The translations under genes were made by a program, and so were the position numbers. DNA of 64,000 bases from Chloroflexota bacterium (GTDB taxonomy: Bacteria > Chloroflexota > Anaerolineae > Aggregatilineales > Phototrophicaceae), in NCBI GenBank assembly GCA_011525385.1, contig WTGF01000125.1, positions 44,512 to 108,511 of the forward strand, in the 5' to 3' direction. The notes below the pieces were generated by a model, which did no database searches, was not told where the DNA came from, and was given only the letters and a program-made list of their open reading frames with translations. This document shows, piece by piece, positions 16,331 through 24,756 of the stretch (its first letter is position 1; each line of letters opens with the position of its first letter).

Positions 16331-16879
16331 ATGTCTCGCATTGGAAAGCAACCAGTCGTCCTTCCGGACAAGGTGACAGTCACAATCGAAAAGAATTCGG
16401 TCACGGTAAGGGGCCCCAAGGGCGAGCTATCGCAGGACTTCAATCCGGAGATGTCGATCCGGCAAGATGACGGAACTCTGATCGTCGAGCGCCCGACGGA
16501 CTTGCGCCACCACAAAGCATTGCACGGTTTGACACGCGCTTTGCTGGCGAACATGGTGACTGGCGTTTCCCAAGGTTATCGCAAAACATTGGAGATTCAA
16601 GGTGTCGGTTATCAGGCGATTTTGCAGGGCAAAAATCTGCAATTGCGGCTTGGCCACTCACACGAGATCCTTGTCGAGCCCCCAGAGAATATCAGCTTTG
16701 ATGTTCCGAAGGATTCGCGCGGCTCTATCATCCATGTGGACGGAATCAACAAACAGGTCGTTGGTCAGGTAGCGGCGGATATCCGCGGATGGCGGCCGCC
16801 AGAACCCTATAAAGGAAAGGGCGTTCGCTATTTTGGGGAATATGTCCGGCGCAAGGCCGGTAAGGCTGGCAAGAAATAA
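16331..16879 (+). CDS. rplF: Ribosomal protein L6
   Basis: A 182-aa L6 near the factor-binding site. SRIGKQPVVLPDKV and the C-terminal PEPYKGKGVRYFGEYVRRKAGK are canonical. A 55-bp gap separates it from rplR. Confidence 0.97.
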   Translation: MSRIGKQPVVLPDKVTVTIEKNSVTVRGPKGELSQDFNPEMSIRQDDGTLIVERPTDLRHHKALHGLTRALLANMVTGVSQGYRKTLEIQGVGYQAILQGKNLQLRLGHSHEILVEPPENISFDVPKDSRGSIIHVDGINKQVVGQVAADIRGWRPPEPYKGKGVRYFGEYVRRKAGKAGKK

Positions 16880-16934
16880 GGCCCGCGGCGGTGATGCCCA
16901 TCGTCGTGTGACCAGAAAACATGAGGTTGGATAA

Positions 16935-17309
16935 ATGGCTGACATTGTAGGTCGCAGGAAGTATCTCGCTCGCAAGCGGCGCCATCGTCGCGTTCGCAGG
17001 CATATTTCCGGAACGCCACAGCGTCCGAGGATGAATGTCTATCGCAGCAACCGCAACATCTTCGTTCAGGTGATTGATGATATCGAAGGGCGCACTTTGG
17101 TTTCTTGCTCGACGATAGACAAGGACGTCGCGCCGGCATTGGCCGACAAGAACAAAGTCGAAGCGGCTAACATTGTCGGAAAGAAGATCGCGGAGCGAGC
17201 GCGGGAAGCGGGCATAAGCACCGTGGTATTTGATCGCGGAGGCTTCAAATACTCCGGACGCGTGGCGGCGGTGGCACAGGGCGCCCGCGAAGCCGGGCTG
17301 GAATTATAG
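16935..17309 (+). CDS. rplR: Ribosomal protein L18
   Basis: A 124-aa L18 that binds 5S rRNA. The basic N-terminus RKRRHRRVRRHISGTPQRPR and VFDRGGFKYSGRVAAVAQGAREAGLEL are signatures. Confidence 0.96.
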   Translation: MADIVGRRKYLARKRRHRRVRRHISGTPQRPRMNVYRSNRNIFVQVIDDIEGRTLVSCSTIDKDVAPALADKNKVEAANIVGKKIAERAREAGISTVVFDRGGFKYSGRVAAVAQGAREAGLEL

Positions 17310-17324
17310 GCGTGGAGTAAAGAT

Positions 17325-17888
17325 ATGGCAGACAACAGACGTCGGGATTCGCGCAGGAACCAGGATGAGCGCGATGAACTGGATGAACGCGTAGTAGATA
17401 TTCGCCGCGTTGCCAAGGTGATCAAAGGCGGGCGTCGCTTCGCCTTCCGGACCGTAGTGGTCGTTGGCGACAACAGAGGCAATGTCGGCATTGGTATCGG
17501 CAAGGCGCGGGCCGTCCCGGACAGCATCCGCAAAGCTGCCGAGCGCGCGCGCCGCAATATCGAAAAAGTGGCGCTTTCAGGCACGACCATCCCCTACACG
17601 GTCACAGGCCGTCATGGCGGCGCTCGCGTATTGCTGAAGCCGGCTGCTCCTGGTACGGGCGTAATCGCTGGCGGCGGCGTGCGCGCTGTGCTGGAAGTCG
17701 TTGGCGTGCGCAATATTTTGACCAAGAGCCAAGGCAGCGCCAACTTGCTCAACGTAACCATGGCGACGCTCGACGCGCTGAAGCAATTGCGCGGCGCGGA
17801 ACAATTGGCGCAAATGCGCGGCAAGCAGGTGCACGAGGTCGCCCCGGTTTGGGAACGTCGCAGCGCTCGAGGGGCGGACCATGAGTGA
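17325..17888 (+). CDS. rpsE: Ribosomal protein S5
   Basis: A 187-aa S5 involved in decoding fidelity and mRNA unwinding. RRVAKVIKGGRRFAFRTVVVVGD and GTGVIAGGGVRAVLEVVGV are diagnostic. The N-terminal tail is charged and variable. Its end overlaps rpmD by 8 bases. Confidence 0.97.
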   Translation: MADNRRRDSRRNQDERDELDERVVDIRRVAKVIKGGRRFAFRTVVVVGDNRGNVGIGIGKARAVPDSIRKAAERARRNIEKVALSGTTIPYTVTGRHGGARVLLKPAAPGTGVIAGGGVRAVLEVVGVRNILTKSQGSANLLNVTMATLDALKQLRGAEQLAQMRGKQVHEVAPVWERRSARGADHE

Positions 17889-18084
17889 GCAACGTGGAAA
17901 AATGCTAAAGGTTACCTTGGTTAAAAGTCCCATCGGCTATAACAGCAAGCAGAAAGCTACCATCAAGTCGCTTGGTTTGCGACGTATGGGGCGCGCGGTG
18001 CTGATCGGCGACGCGCCTCAGATTCGTGGAATGATCGCCAAGGTCAGCCACCTGGTCAAAGTCGAAGAGGTCGACGAATCATGA
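17881..18084 (+). CDS. rpmD: Ribosomal protein L30
   Basis: A 67-aa L30. KVTLVKSPIGYNSKQKATIKSLGLRRMG is the family core. ATG 17881 gives an 8-base overlap with rpsE. An internal ATG at codon 8 is an alternative. Its stop overlaps the rplO start by four bases (ATGA). Confidence 0.94.
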   Translation: MSEQRGKMLKVTLVKSPIGYNSKQKATIKSLGLRRMGRAVLIGDAPQIRGMIAKVSHLVKVEEVDES

Positions 18085-18608
18085 AATTGCATGACTTGAA
18101 ACCAGATCCCGGTTCGAAACGCAAGCGCAAACGCGTTGGCCGCGGCATTGCGGCCGGCAAGGGAAAAACAGCGGGACGTGGCCACAAAGGACAGGGCGCG
18201 CGCAGCGGTGGAGGCAAAGGCCCCTACTTTGAAGGCGGCCAATTGCCATTGGTGCGACGGCTTCCCTTTAAGCGCGGTTTCACCAACATATTCGCTATCA
18301 CTTATCAGGAAGTGAATGTGGACATGATAGAAGCGCGCTTTGATGACGGCGCTGTCGTCAACGGCGCGTCCTTAAAGGCAGCGGGCCTGGTTCGCAAGGC
18401 TGATGAACCGATCAAGGTGCTCGGCCGCGGCGAACTGGGCAAAAAGCTGGAAGTGCATGCGAACAAGTTCACAAAAAGCGCCGCGGAAAAGATCGAAGGC
18501 GCCGGCGGCAGCGTCAATCGGCTGCCGCTCAAGGTGACGGGCGCGCGCGCGACCGTCAAAAAACTGCGCAAAGTCGATTTGGAGCGGCTCTACGGCAACA
18601 GCGAGTAG
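18081..18608 (+). CDS. rplO: Ribosomal protein L15
   Basis: A 175-aa L15, a late assembly protein. GRGIAAGKGKTAGRGHKGQGARSGG and FEGGQLPLVRRLPFKRGF are canonical, and the length is slightly above the usual 145-150 aa because of a charged C-terminal extension. A 162-bp gap follows before secY. Confidence 0.96.
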   Translation: MKLHDLKPDPGSKRKRKRVGRGIAAGKGKTAGRGHKGQGARSGGGKGPYFEGGQLPLVRRLPFKRGFTNIFAITYQEVNVDMIEARFDDGAVVNGASLKAAGLVRKADEPIKVLGRGELGKKLEVHANKFTKSAAEKIEGAGGSVNRLPLKVTGARATVKKLRKVDLERLYGNSE

Positions 18609-18770
18609 AGCATGCAGCTGAACGGCCTGCTCAGTTGCAGCAAGGTCGCGCAGGCTGTTTGAGTCGTCTGTCGCGTTCTTGCGTATACGCTGTATGCGCT
18701 CAATATGGCGGGCGCCGACGAAACAAGCGCATTTTTTCCTGCGGGTAGCTTATATCGAAGGACGAGGGTT

Positions 18771-20117
18771 ATGATACAAGCTTTGCGTAACGCATGGCGT
18801 TTGCCCGATGTAAGGAACAAACTGCTATTTACCGGATTTATTCTCGTGGTCTACCAGTTCGCGGCCCACGTGCCTGTTGTCGGCGTGGATCGCGTTGCCC
18901 TGCGGCAGGTATTTGAAAGCGGCAGCAGCGCCGGCAACTTGATTCAGGTGATGAATCTTCTCTCCGGCGGCGCGGTCGCCAACTTCAGTGTGATCGCGAA
19001 TGGCGTGTATCCCTACATCACGGCTTCAATCATCTTCCAGTTGCTAGTGCCGATTGTGCCCGCGTTAGAACGGATCCAGCGTGAGCCGGGCGGACAAGAA
19101 AAGATCCAACGATACACCTATTATGTCGCCATCCCGATGGCGGTATTGCAAGCGCTGGGTCAGATCAGCATCTTCAACCTGGCAACCGGCACAGGTACGG
19201 AGATAATCCCTGGCTTTGGTTTTGGGGTTGGCAGTAATCTCCTGTTGACGGTATCGGTCTTGACGACCATGACTGCCGGTACGATGTTTGCTATTTGGCT
19301 GGGCGAGCTAATCACCGAACAAGGCATCGGCAACGGTATTTCAATTATCATTTTCGCCGGTATCGTCGCGCAAGCGCCGCAAAACCTGATTCGATTGCTC
19401 ACCCAGCAACCGGATCGCAGTGTGTACAATCTGGTGCTATTTGTCATCATCACCATTTTGAGCGTTTTGGCGGTGGTTGTCATTCAAGAAGGCGTGAGGC
19501 GTATTCCCGTGCAGTATGGCAGGCGCGTGCGCGGGAATCGACAATTCGCTCAGCAAGACAGTTTCATCCCGCTGCGGGTTAATCCCGTAGGCATGATTCC
19601 ATTGATCTTTGCGCAATCGATCATCACCTTTCCAGCGATTATCGCCAGTTTGTTTCCGCCTGGCGCGGTGGGCAATACCATTCAGTCGACCTTTGGCAAT
19701 CAGCAGGGACTGCTGTATTGGGGTACATTTTTCCTGATGACTGTTGGTTTCACTTTCTTCTATGCCGAAGTGATGGTTGGCAACCAAAATCTTGCCGAGA
19801 CCTTGCAGCGCAACGGTGGATTCATTCCCGGCATCAGGCCGGGCAAACGCACCGAAGATTACATCAAAACGACGACGCGCCGCATCACCTTTGTGGGCGC
19901 CTTTTTCCTCGGTGTCATCGCGATTATCCCGGGCATGGTTGATCTGGTCAATCGCATCATCTTTCCGCTGGAGGCTTCGACGTCTGGCGCGGTCATCAAT
20001 GCCGGCCTGGTAATTTCCGGCTCGGGTCTGATTATCGTTGTCGGCGTCGTTATCGACACGATGCGCCAGTTGGAAGCGCAGTTGGTCATGCGCAATTACG
20101 AAGGTTTCATGCGCTAG
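18771..20117 (+). CDS. secY: Protein translocase subunit SecY
   Basis: A 448-aa integral membrane channel with about ten hydrophobic segments. The plug/TM2 region GGAVANFSVIANGVYPYITASIIFQLL and the cytoplasmic loops are typical. ATG 18771 after GGACGAGG gives the canonical MIQALRNAWRLPDVRNKLLFT start. A 22-codon extension upstream is not conserved-looking. Confidence 0.96.
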   Translation: MIQALRNAWRLPDVRNKLLFTGFILVVYQFAAHVPVVGVDRVALRQVFESGSSAGNLIQVMNLLSGGAVANFSVIANGVYPYITASIIFQLLVPIVPALERIQREPGGQEKIQRYTYYVAIPMAVLQALGQISIFNLATGTGTEIIPGFGFGVGSNLLLTVSVLTTMTAGTMFAIWLGELITEQGIGNGISIIIFAGIVAQAPQNLIRLLTQQPDRSVYNLVLFVIITILSVLAVVVIQEGVRRIPVQYGRRVRGNRQFAQQDSFIPLRVNPVGMIPLIFAQSIITFPAIIASLFPPGAVGNTIQSTFGNQQGLLYWGTFFLMTVGFTFFYAEVMVGNQNLAETLQRNGGFIPGIRPGKRTEDYIKTTTRRITFVGAFFLGVIAIIPGMVDLVNRIIFPLEASTSGAVINAGLVISGSGLIIVVGVVIDTMRQLEAQLVMRNYEGFMR

Positions 20118-20142
20118 TCGTCCGGAGCCTGTTGACCATTGT

Positions 20143-20174
20143 GCCGAGTATCGTCTGTGCTCGGCTTTATTTTT
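20143..20174 (+). terminator. Possible terminator or attenuator between secY and adk
   Basis: GCCGAG (20143-20148) pairs with CTCGGC (20160-20165), an 11-base loop, then TTTATTTTT. The stem is short, so read-through to adk is likely. Confidence 0.45.
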
Positions 20175-20240
20175 GCCTGATGAAGCCGTAGGATTGTCTA
20201 TAGTCAACCGGCCTGCCGGCGGGTCAATGGAGATTATGCG

Positions 20241-20942
20241 ATGAGTCTTTATGTCATACTGATGGGTGTGCAAGGCGCGGGTAAAGGCCTGCAGGCGCGG
20301 CTGATCGAAGAGCACTATGGTATTCCACAGGTATCCACGGGCGATCTTTTCCGCGCGATGCGGACGCGCAGCGACGCGCTGGCACTAAAGGTCCAGGATA
20401 TCATGGCCTCCGGCCGCCTGGTGGATGACGATACGACCAACGCCATCGTCGAGGACCGGCTGGGGCAGGACGACGCCGGAAGCGGCGTCATCCTGGACGG
20501 CTATCCGCGCAATCAGATTCAGGCGCAGTTTTTGGAATCTCACTTGGCTGCCAAGGGCGCCAAAGTGGATGCGGTGCTCTTGCTTGAGCTTGATCTCTAT
20601 ACTGCTTTCAAACGCGCCTTCGGTCGCGTCAGCGCGGCAAACGGCCAGAGCTACAACTACTATTACAACGCCGACGGCGTCGATTTTCGCTGGGTGAATT
20701 ACGATGACCATCTCTTCCCGCCGCGTTTGGAAGCATCGCTTGCTGCTGGAGGCATCCCGTTGAAGCGTCGACCGGATGACGCGAGCGCTGATGCGATTAT
20801 CAAGCGGATCGACACCTTCCTGGAAACGACGCAACCTTTGATCAGCTATTTTGAAAACAAGGGCATCATGCGCAAGGTCAATGCGGACCAGTCGATTGAG
20901 GCGGTTTGGGCGGAGATCCGCGGCCTGCTCGACTCCCGCTAA
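20241..20942 (+). CDS. adk: Adenylate kinase, divergent
   Basis: A 233-aa nucleoside monophosphate kinase in the usual adk place between secY and map. It has STGDLFR (32-38), DGYPRN (87-92), AFGR (126-129) and a RRPDD motif (176-180). The P-loop is GVQGAGKGL (9-17), where nearly all adenylate kinases have GxPGAGKGT, so the Thr after the P-loop is Leu. The LID segment is Tyr/Asn-rich (YNYYYNADG) without zinc cysteines. Activity as an adenylate kinase is likely but the substitutions deserve checking. Confidence 0.88.
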   Translation: MSLYVILMGVQGAGKGLQARLIEEHYGIPQVSTGDLFRAMRTRSDALALKVQDIMASGRLVDDDTTNAIVEDRLGQDDAGSGVILDGYPRNQIQAQFLESHLAAKGAKVDAVLLLELDLYTAFKRAFGRVSAANGQSYNYYYNADGVDFRWVNYDDHLFPPRLEASLAAGGIPLKRRPDDASADAIIKRIDTFLETTQPLISYFENKGIMRKVNADQSIEAVWAEIRGLLDSR

Positions 20943-20970
20943 CCCGCGCGCGGCTATGACGAGGGTGACA

Positions 20971-21756
20971 ATGGCTCCTGTACTCAAATCCGCGGAAGAG
21001 CTCGGTATTATGCGCGAAGCCGGGCGCATCGTCGCGATCGCCCACGAAGAAATGCGCCGAGCGATCGCACCGGGCGTCTCGACCCAGGCATTGGACGATA
21101 TCGCTAGCGCTGTGCTGCGCGACCACGGCGCTTCACCGTGTTTTCTAGGATATGCCCCGGGGAATCACCCGCCGTTTCCGGCCACCATTACTGCTTCGGT
21201 GAACAACGAGCTGGTCCATGGCATCCCCTCTGAAGAGCGAATCCTTCAGGATGGCGATGTCATCGGGGTGGACGTCGCTTGCTTCTATCGTGGTTATGTT
21301 GGCGACGCCGCCTACAGCCACGCCGTTGGAAAGGTATCCAGATCGGCGCTGCGATTGCTGGAAGCGACCGAAGCAGCGCTTGAAGCGGCGATCAATGCTT
21401 CGGTACTTGGCAACAAGATCAGCGACGTTGCCAAAGCCACAGCGCGTTCTGCCGGTAAAATGGGCTACAGTGTTGCGAGGGAATACACCGGTCATGGCGT
21501 AGGCAGGTCAATGCACGAAGAACCGCAGGTGCCAAACTGGTGGCCAGGCAAGAACAGCAAGATTCAATGGCAAGACTACGACTTGCAGGCGGGCATGACC
21601 TACGCCATCGAACCTATGCTGATCGCGGGCCGGGGCGACCTGATGGAACTCGAAGACGGTTGGACGGTCGTGACCAAAGACGGGTCGCTGACTGCGCACT
21701 GCGAACACACGGTCGCGATCAGCGAAAATGGCCCTTTGATCCTGACATTGCCCTAG
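20971..21756 (+). CDS. map: Methionine aminopeptidase, type I
   Basis: A 261-aa metallo-aminopeptidase that trims initiator methionine. Metal ligands are in place: D101 and D112 (GVDVACFYRGYVGDAA), the GHGVG His, the Glu of YAIEPM and the Glu of HCEHTVAI. ATG 20971 has GAGGG five bases upstream and is favoured over ATG 20956. It ends the spc-type cluster. infA, which often follows, is absent. Confidence 0.95.
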   Translation: MAPVLKSAEELGIMREAGRIVAIAHEEMRRAIAPGVSTQALDDIASAVLRDHGASPCFLGYAPGNHPPFPATITASVNNELVHGIPSEERILQDGDVIGVDVACFYRGYVGDAAYSHAVGKVSRSALRLLEATEAALEAAINASVLGNKISDVAKATARSAGKMGYSVAREYTGHGVGRSMHEEPQVPNWWPGKNSKIQWQDYDLQAGMTYAIEPMLIAGRGDLMELEDGWTVVTKDGSLTAHCEHTVAISENGPLILTLP

Positions 21757-21801
21757 CAGAAGTAAGTGCAAGTAAGTCATGAAACAGATTGCAAGGTCAA
21801 T

Positions 21802-21985
21802 GTACGGGCGAGCCGCCGGACTCTGTTGAAAATCATGAATTACAGCCAATCCCGGTCAGTGTCGTGTAAATGTGAAAGACCATAATGGTCCAAATTGGCT
21901 CAGTATAGCTCCCCCTCCCTGATGCTTCGGGGAGGGGGCCGGGGGTGGGGTAGAATTTCAACAGCGACCGCCGGCTCGCCCCTAC
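21802..21985. repeat. Palindromic repeat unit, family B copy 1
   Basis: This 184-bp unit is bounded by GTACGGGCGAGCC and GGCTCGCCCCTAC, with a GC-rich stem-loop core (about 21910-21950). It is nearly identical to 58806-58989, also 184 bp. A flank of about 40 bp on the right (to about 22022) is shared with the right flank of 61603-61715, with only about 5 mismatches. Confidence 0.75.
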
Positions 21986-22009
21986 TGCCGACTATTTTTT
22001 TGGAGTGGC

Positions 22010-23503
22010 ATGACTTTGTTGGTTCTACTGAGGCCAGTTGTGTTTCTTAGGCGCTTCTTGCTCCTTGGCTTATATTGCCTAATGGCGACATACGTCCATT
22101 CGCAGCCGGAGGCGCCGAAGATCAAGCCCGAGAAATGTTCCTGGTTTTCCACGATCTTGACTCAAGCTCAATTAGACCGGCTGGAATGCGCTTGGTTGGT
22201 CGTGCCGGAGTTTCGAGATGGGCGCGAATCCTCCTACAATATGGAATTGTCCCTGCTGCGGATTAGATCGCGGCAAGCTACCGACAGCGCGCCGATTCTG
22301 TATTTGCCAGGCGGCCCTGGCGAAGCAGCTTCGTCGTCTCTGACCGATTGGATGGAATCGGAGCTTGGTCAAGAGCGCGATATCATTATTCTCGATCCTC
22401 GCGGCACCGGTTTTTCCTACCCTTCTTTGATCTGTCCCGAAGTAAGCCAAAACAAGGTTGTAGATTGGGTAAGCGCATGCCGCGAGCGTATGTCCGCCAG
22501 AGGCTTGGATCTGACGGCGTATACGATTCCCGCGGTCGTCAGAGATTATGTCGATCTGCTGTCATTGCTGGACTTGCCGCAAGTAAACGTATATGGCAGT
22601 TCCTATGGAAGTCGCTTGGCGCTCATGTTGGCTGATTCTGCGCCCGAGCGAATCCGCTCGCTTTCGCTTGACGGAGTTTATCCTCCGCCTCTGCGCCACA
22701 CGGCGGAAGTAGCGCGAAACCTGGATATGGCGCTGAATCAGCTTTTCGATGATTGCGCCAAGGATGTGGCCTGCAAGGAAACATATCCCGCACTCAGAGA
22801 CTCATTTTATCGCGCAGTTTCGGAATTGAATGCGTCTCCACAGGAGTTAAGTTTGCTGGGTCAGGATATCGGTATGGCAATAACCGGCAACGACTTTGTT
22901 CTCATGATGTCATCATTGCTGCACCATACCAGCGTTATACCGTATCTGCCCGCATTCATCGCTTCATTTGCAAACGGCGATTACGATTTTGAGCCTCTGC
23001 TGGGATCTGAGCTATTCGCAAGTGACGAAGACGGCCGCGAGTCGCAAACCGAAAGCGCCTTTTTGACACAACGCTGCTCGGAGGATTTGGCTGTACCGGA
23101 GGCGCAGCGATATCTCACAAATCCGGATGGGATCGCGCCCGTGCTTATCGCTGCCACGCAGGAGGTTGTGGAAGCTCATTATGCCGAATGCCAAACCTGG
23201 AATGTGCCCGCCCTGACGACCCCGATAGAGAGACCGGTGACGAGCGGTATTCCCAGCCTTTTGATGTCGGGGGCCTATGATCCAGCGACGCCAGCGCAAT
23301 GGGGCAGCTTTGCGGCGGAGCATCTGCGGAACAACTGGCATTTTGTTTTCCCGAATGCGGGGCACGGCATGTTGGATTCTGTGCCCTGCGCCACAGAGAT
23401 CATGGGAGCGTTTTTGTCAGACCCTCTGCAAGACCCCAGCGCCGATTGTTTTAGCGCGCTGCGTCCGCCGCGGTTTGTCATTTCGCCAGGAAAGAACGAA
23501 TGA
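22010..23503 (+). CDS. Secreted alpha/beta hydrolase, S33/TAP-like family
   Basis: A 497-aa protein with an N-terminal hydrophobic signal (about residues 2-31), then an alpha/beta hydrolase fold related to tripeptidyl/prolyl aminopeptidases. The oxyanion segment is LPGGPGEA (99-106), the nucleophile Ser198 lies in YGSSYGS, and the late Asp and His lie in SGAYDPATPAQ and PNAGHGML within a TAP-like C-terminal region. It likely cleaves peptides or esters outside the cell. It interrupts the ribosomal cluster between map and rpmJ. Its ribosome-binding site and first codons fall inside a dispersed repeat flank, so the true start might be a later TTG or GTG. Confidence 0.85.
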   Translation: MTLLVLLRPVVFLRRFLLLGLYCLMATYVHSQPEAPKIKPEKCSWFSTILTQAQLDRLECAWLVVPEFRDGRESSYNMELSLLRIRSRQATDSAPILYLPGGPGEAASSSLTDWMESELGQERDIIILDPRGTGFSYPSLICPEVSQNKVVDWVSACRERMSARGLDLTAYTIPAVVRDYVDLLSLLDLPQVNVYGSSYGSRLALMLADSAPERIRSLSLDGVYPPPLRHTAEVARNLDMALNQLFDDCAKDVACKETYPALRDSFYRAVSELNASPQELSLLGQDIGMAITGNDFVLMMSSLLHHTSVIPYLPAFIASFANGDYDFEPLLGSELFASDEDGRESQTESAFLTQRCSEDLAVPEAQRYLTNPDGIAPVLIAATQEVVEAHYAECQTWNVPALTTPIERPVTSGIPSLLMSGAYDPATPAQWGSFAAEHLRNNWHFVFPNAGHGMLDSVPCATEIMGAFLSDPLQDPSADCFSALRPPRFVISPGKNE

Positions 23504-23519
23504 CTTCTGGAAACGTCCT

Positions 23520-23547
23520 TTTACAGAGGAGAAACTTGTGATACAAT
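23520..23547 (+). promoter_or_regulatory. Promoter of the rpmJ-rpsM-rpsK-rpoA-rplQ group
   Basis: -35 TTTACA (23520-23525), 16-bp spacer, -10 TACAAT (23542-23547). It gives the alpha group its own promoter downstream of the inserted hydrolase. Confidence 0.6.
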
Positions 23548-23703
23548 GCTCGTTCGGTGTCAACCATCCGGTGTACAAGCGGGATGGATTTCAAACAAAA
23601 GAATGAGCGGATTTGGCCCATCTACAGACGGTAAGTTTTGTAGCTTGTGCCTTACTTTGCGGAAAACTGTGATTCTGTACTTGACGTAGAAGAGGTATGC
23701 AGA

Positions 23704-23817
23704 ATGAAAGTTTCAGCCAGTGTCAAACGTCGTTGCCCGAAGTGCCGCGTGATTAAGCGAAATCGTCGAGTGATGATCATTTGTGACAACCCGAAGCACA
23801 AGCAACGACAGGGCTAG
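23704..23817 (+). CDS. rpmJ: Ribosomal protein L36
   Basis: A 37-aa L36, MKVSASVKRRCPKCRVIKRN and on to a CDNPKHKQRQG end. C11, C14, C27 and H32 form the usual zinc site. It is too short to be picked up by simple length filters. It lies 22 bp before rpsM. Confidence 0.95.
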   Translation: MKVSASVKRRCPKCRVIKRNRRVMIICDNPKHKQRQG

Positions 23818-23839
23818 GTCCCCAAAAGGAGTGTGACAG

Positions 23840-24226
23840 ATGGCTCGTATTGAAGGTGTCGACCTGCCTCGCGACAAGCGTGTGCTTATCGGCTTGACCT
23901 ATATTTATGGCATCGGAAGGACCACCAGCCGGCGATTGTTGGATTCGGCAGGCATTGATCACGGGACGCGTGTCAGAGACTTAAGCGAAAGTGAGATTCA
24001 GCGCTTGCGCGAGCTAATTAATAATCTGACGACCGAAGGCGATTTGCGCCGTCAGACGCAGCTCAATATCAAACGTTTGATGGAAATCAATTCTTATCGC
24101 GGCCTGAGGCATCGTCGCCGCTTGCCAGTCCGCGGACAGCGCACCAAAACAAACGCGCGCACACGCCGTGGCAAAAAACAAACGGTGGCAGGGCGCGGTC
24201 GCCGACGCGGCGCTACCAAGAAATAG
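23840..24226 (+). CDS. rpsM: Ribosomal protein S13
   Basis: A 128-aa S13 at the subunit bridge. ARIEGVDLPRDKRVLIGLTYIYGIG and the basic tail RGQRTKTNARTRRGKKQTVAG are diagnostic. AAAAGGAG precedes ATG 23840. Confidence 0.97.
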   Translation: MARIEGVDLPRDKRVLIGLTYIYGIGRTTSRRLLDSAGIDHGTRVRDLSESEIQRLRELINNLTTEGDLRRQTQLNIKRLMEINSYRGLRHRRRLPVRGQRTKTNARTRRGKKQTVAGRGRRRGATKK

Positions 24227-24336
24227 CTGCGAAAATTCTGTCGCGGGTCCTCGGTCTAATGACCAACGGCGCGGAGCGCCAGTTTGGGAAACCCCGTCAA
24301 AAGCGAATTCCAAGAATATCCATTTGGAGCAGGTAA

Positions 24337-24735
24337 ATGGCGAAAGCAAGAAGAGGCAGTCGCGGTACTGCAAGACGAGCGTTCAAAAACATTCCTTATG
24401 GTCAAGCGCACATTTATGCCACCTTTAACAACACGATCGTTTCGATGACCGATCAGTCTGGCAATGTGATCGCCTGGGCAAGCGCTGGCACGTCCGGCTT
24501 CAAAGGCAGTCGCAAGAATACGCCCTATGCGGCGCGCATGGCTGCGGAAACGGCAGCGGCTAATTCGCAGCAGCATGGCATGAAAGAGGTGGATGTATTT
24601 GTGAAAGGACCCGGTCCCGGACGCGAAGCAGCAATTCGCTCGATCCAGCAAAGTGGCCTGAAAGTGCGTTCGATTACCGACGTCACGCCTGTGCCTCATA
24701 ATGGCGTGCGCCCTCCCAAGCGCCGCCGCGTTTAG
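24337..24735 (+). CDS. rpsK: Ribosomal protein S11
   Basis: A 132-aa S11 of the 30S platform. NIPYGQAHIYATFNNTIVSMTD and the DVTPVPHNGVRPPKRRRV end are canonical. The gene after it is rpoA. rpsD, normally between them in the alpha operon, is missing here. Confidence 0.97.
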   Translation: MAKARRGSRGTARRAFKNIPYGQAHIYATFNNTIVSMTDQSGNVIAWASAGTSGFKGSRKNTPYAARMAAETAAANSQQHGMKEVDVFVKGPGPGREAAIRSIQQSGLKVRSITDVTPVPHNGVRPPKRRRV

Positions 24736-24756
24736 TCGAAAGGGAAATCCCGTTAT

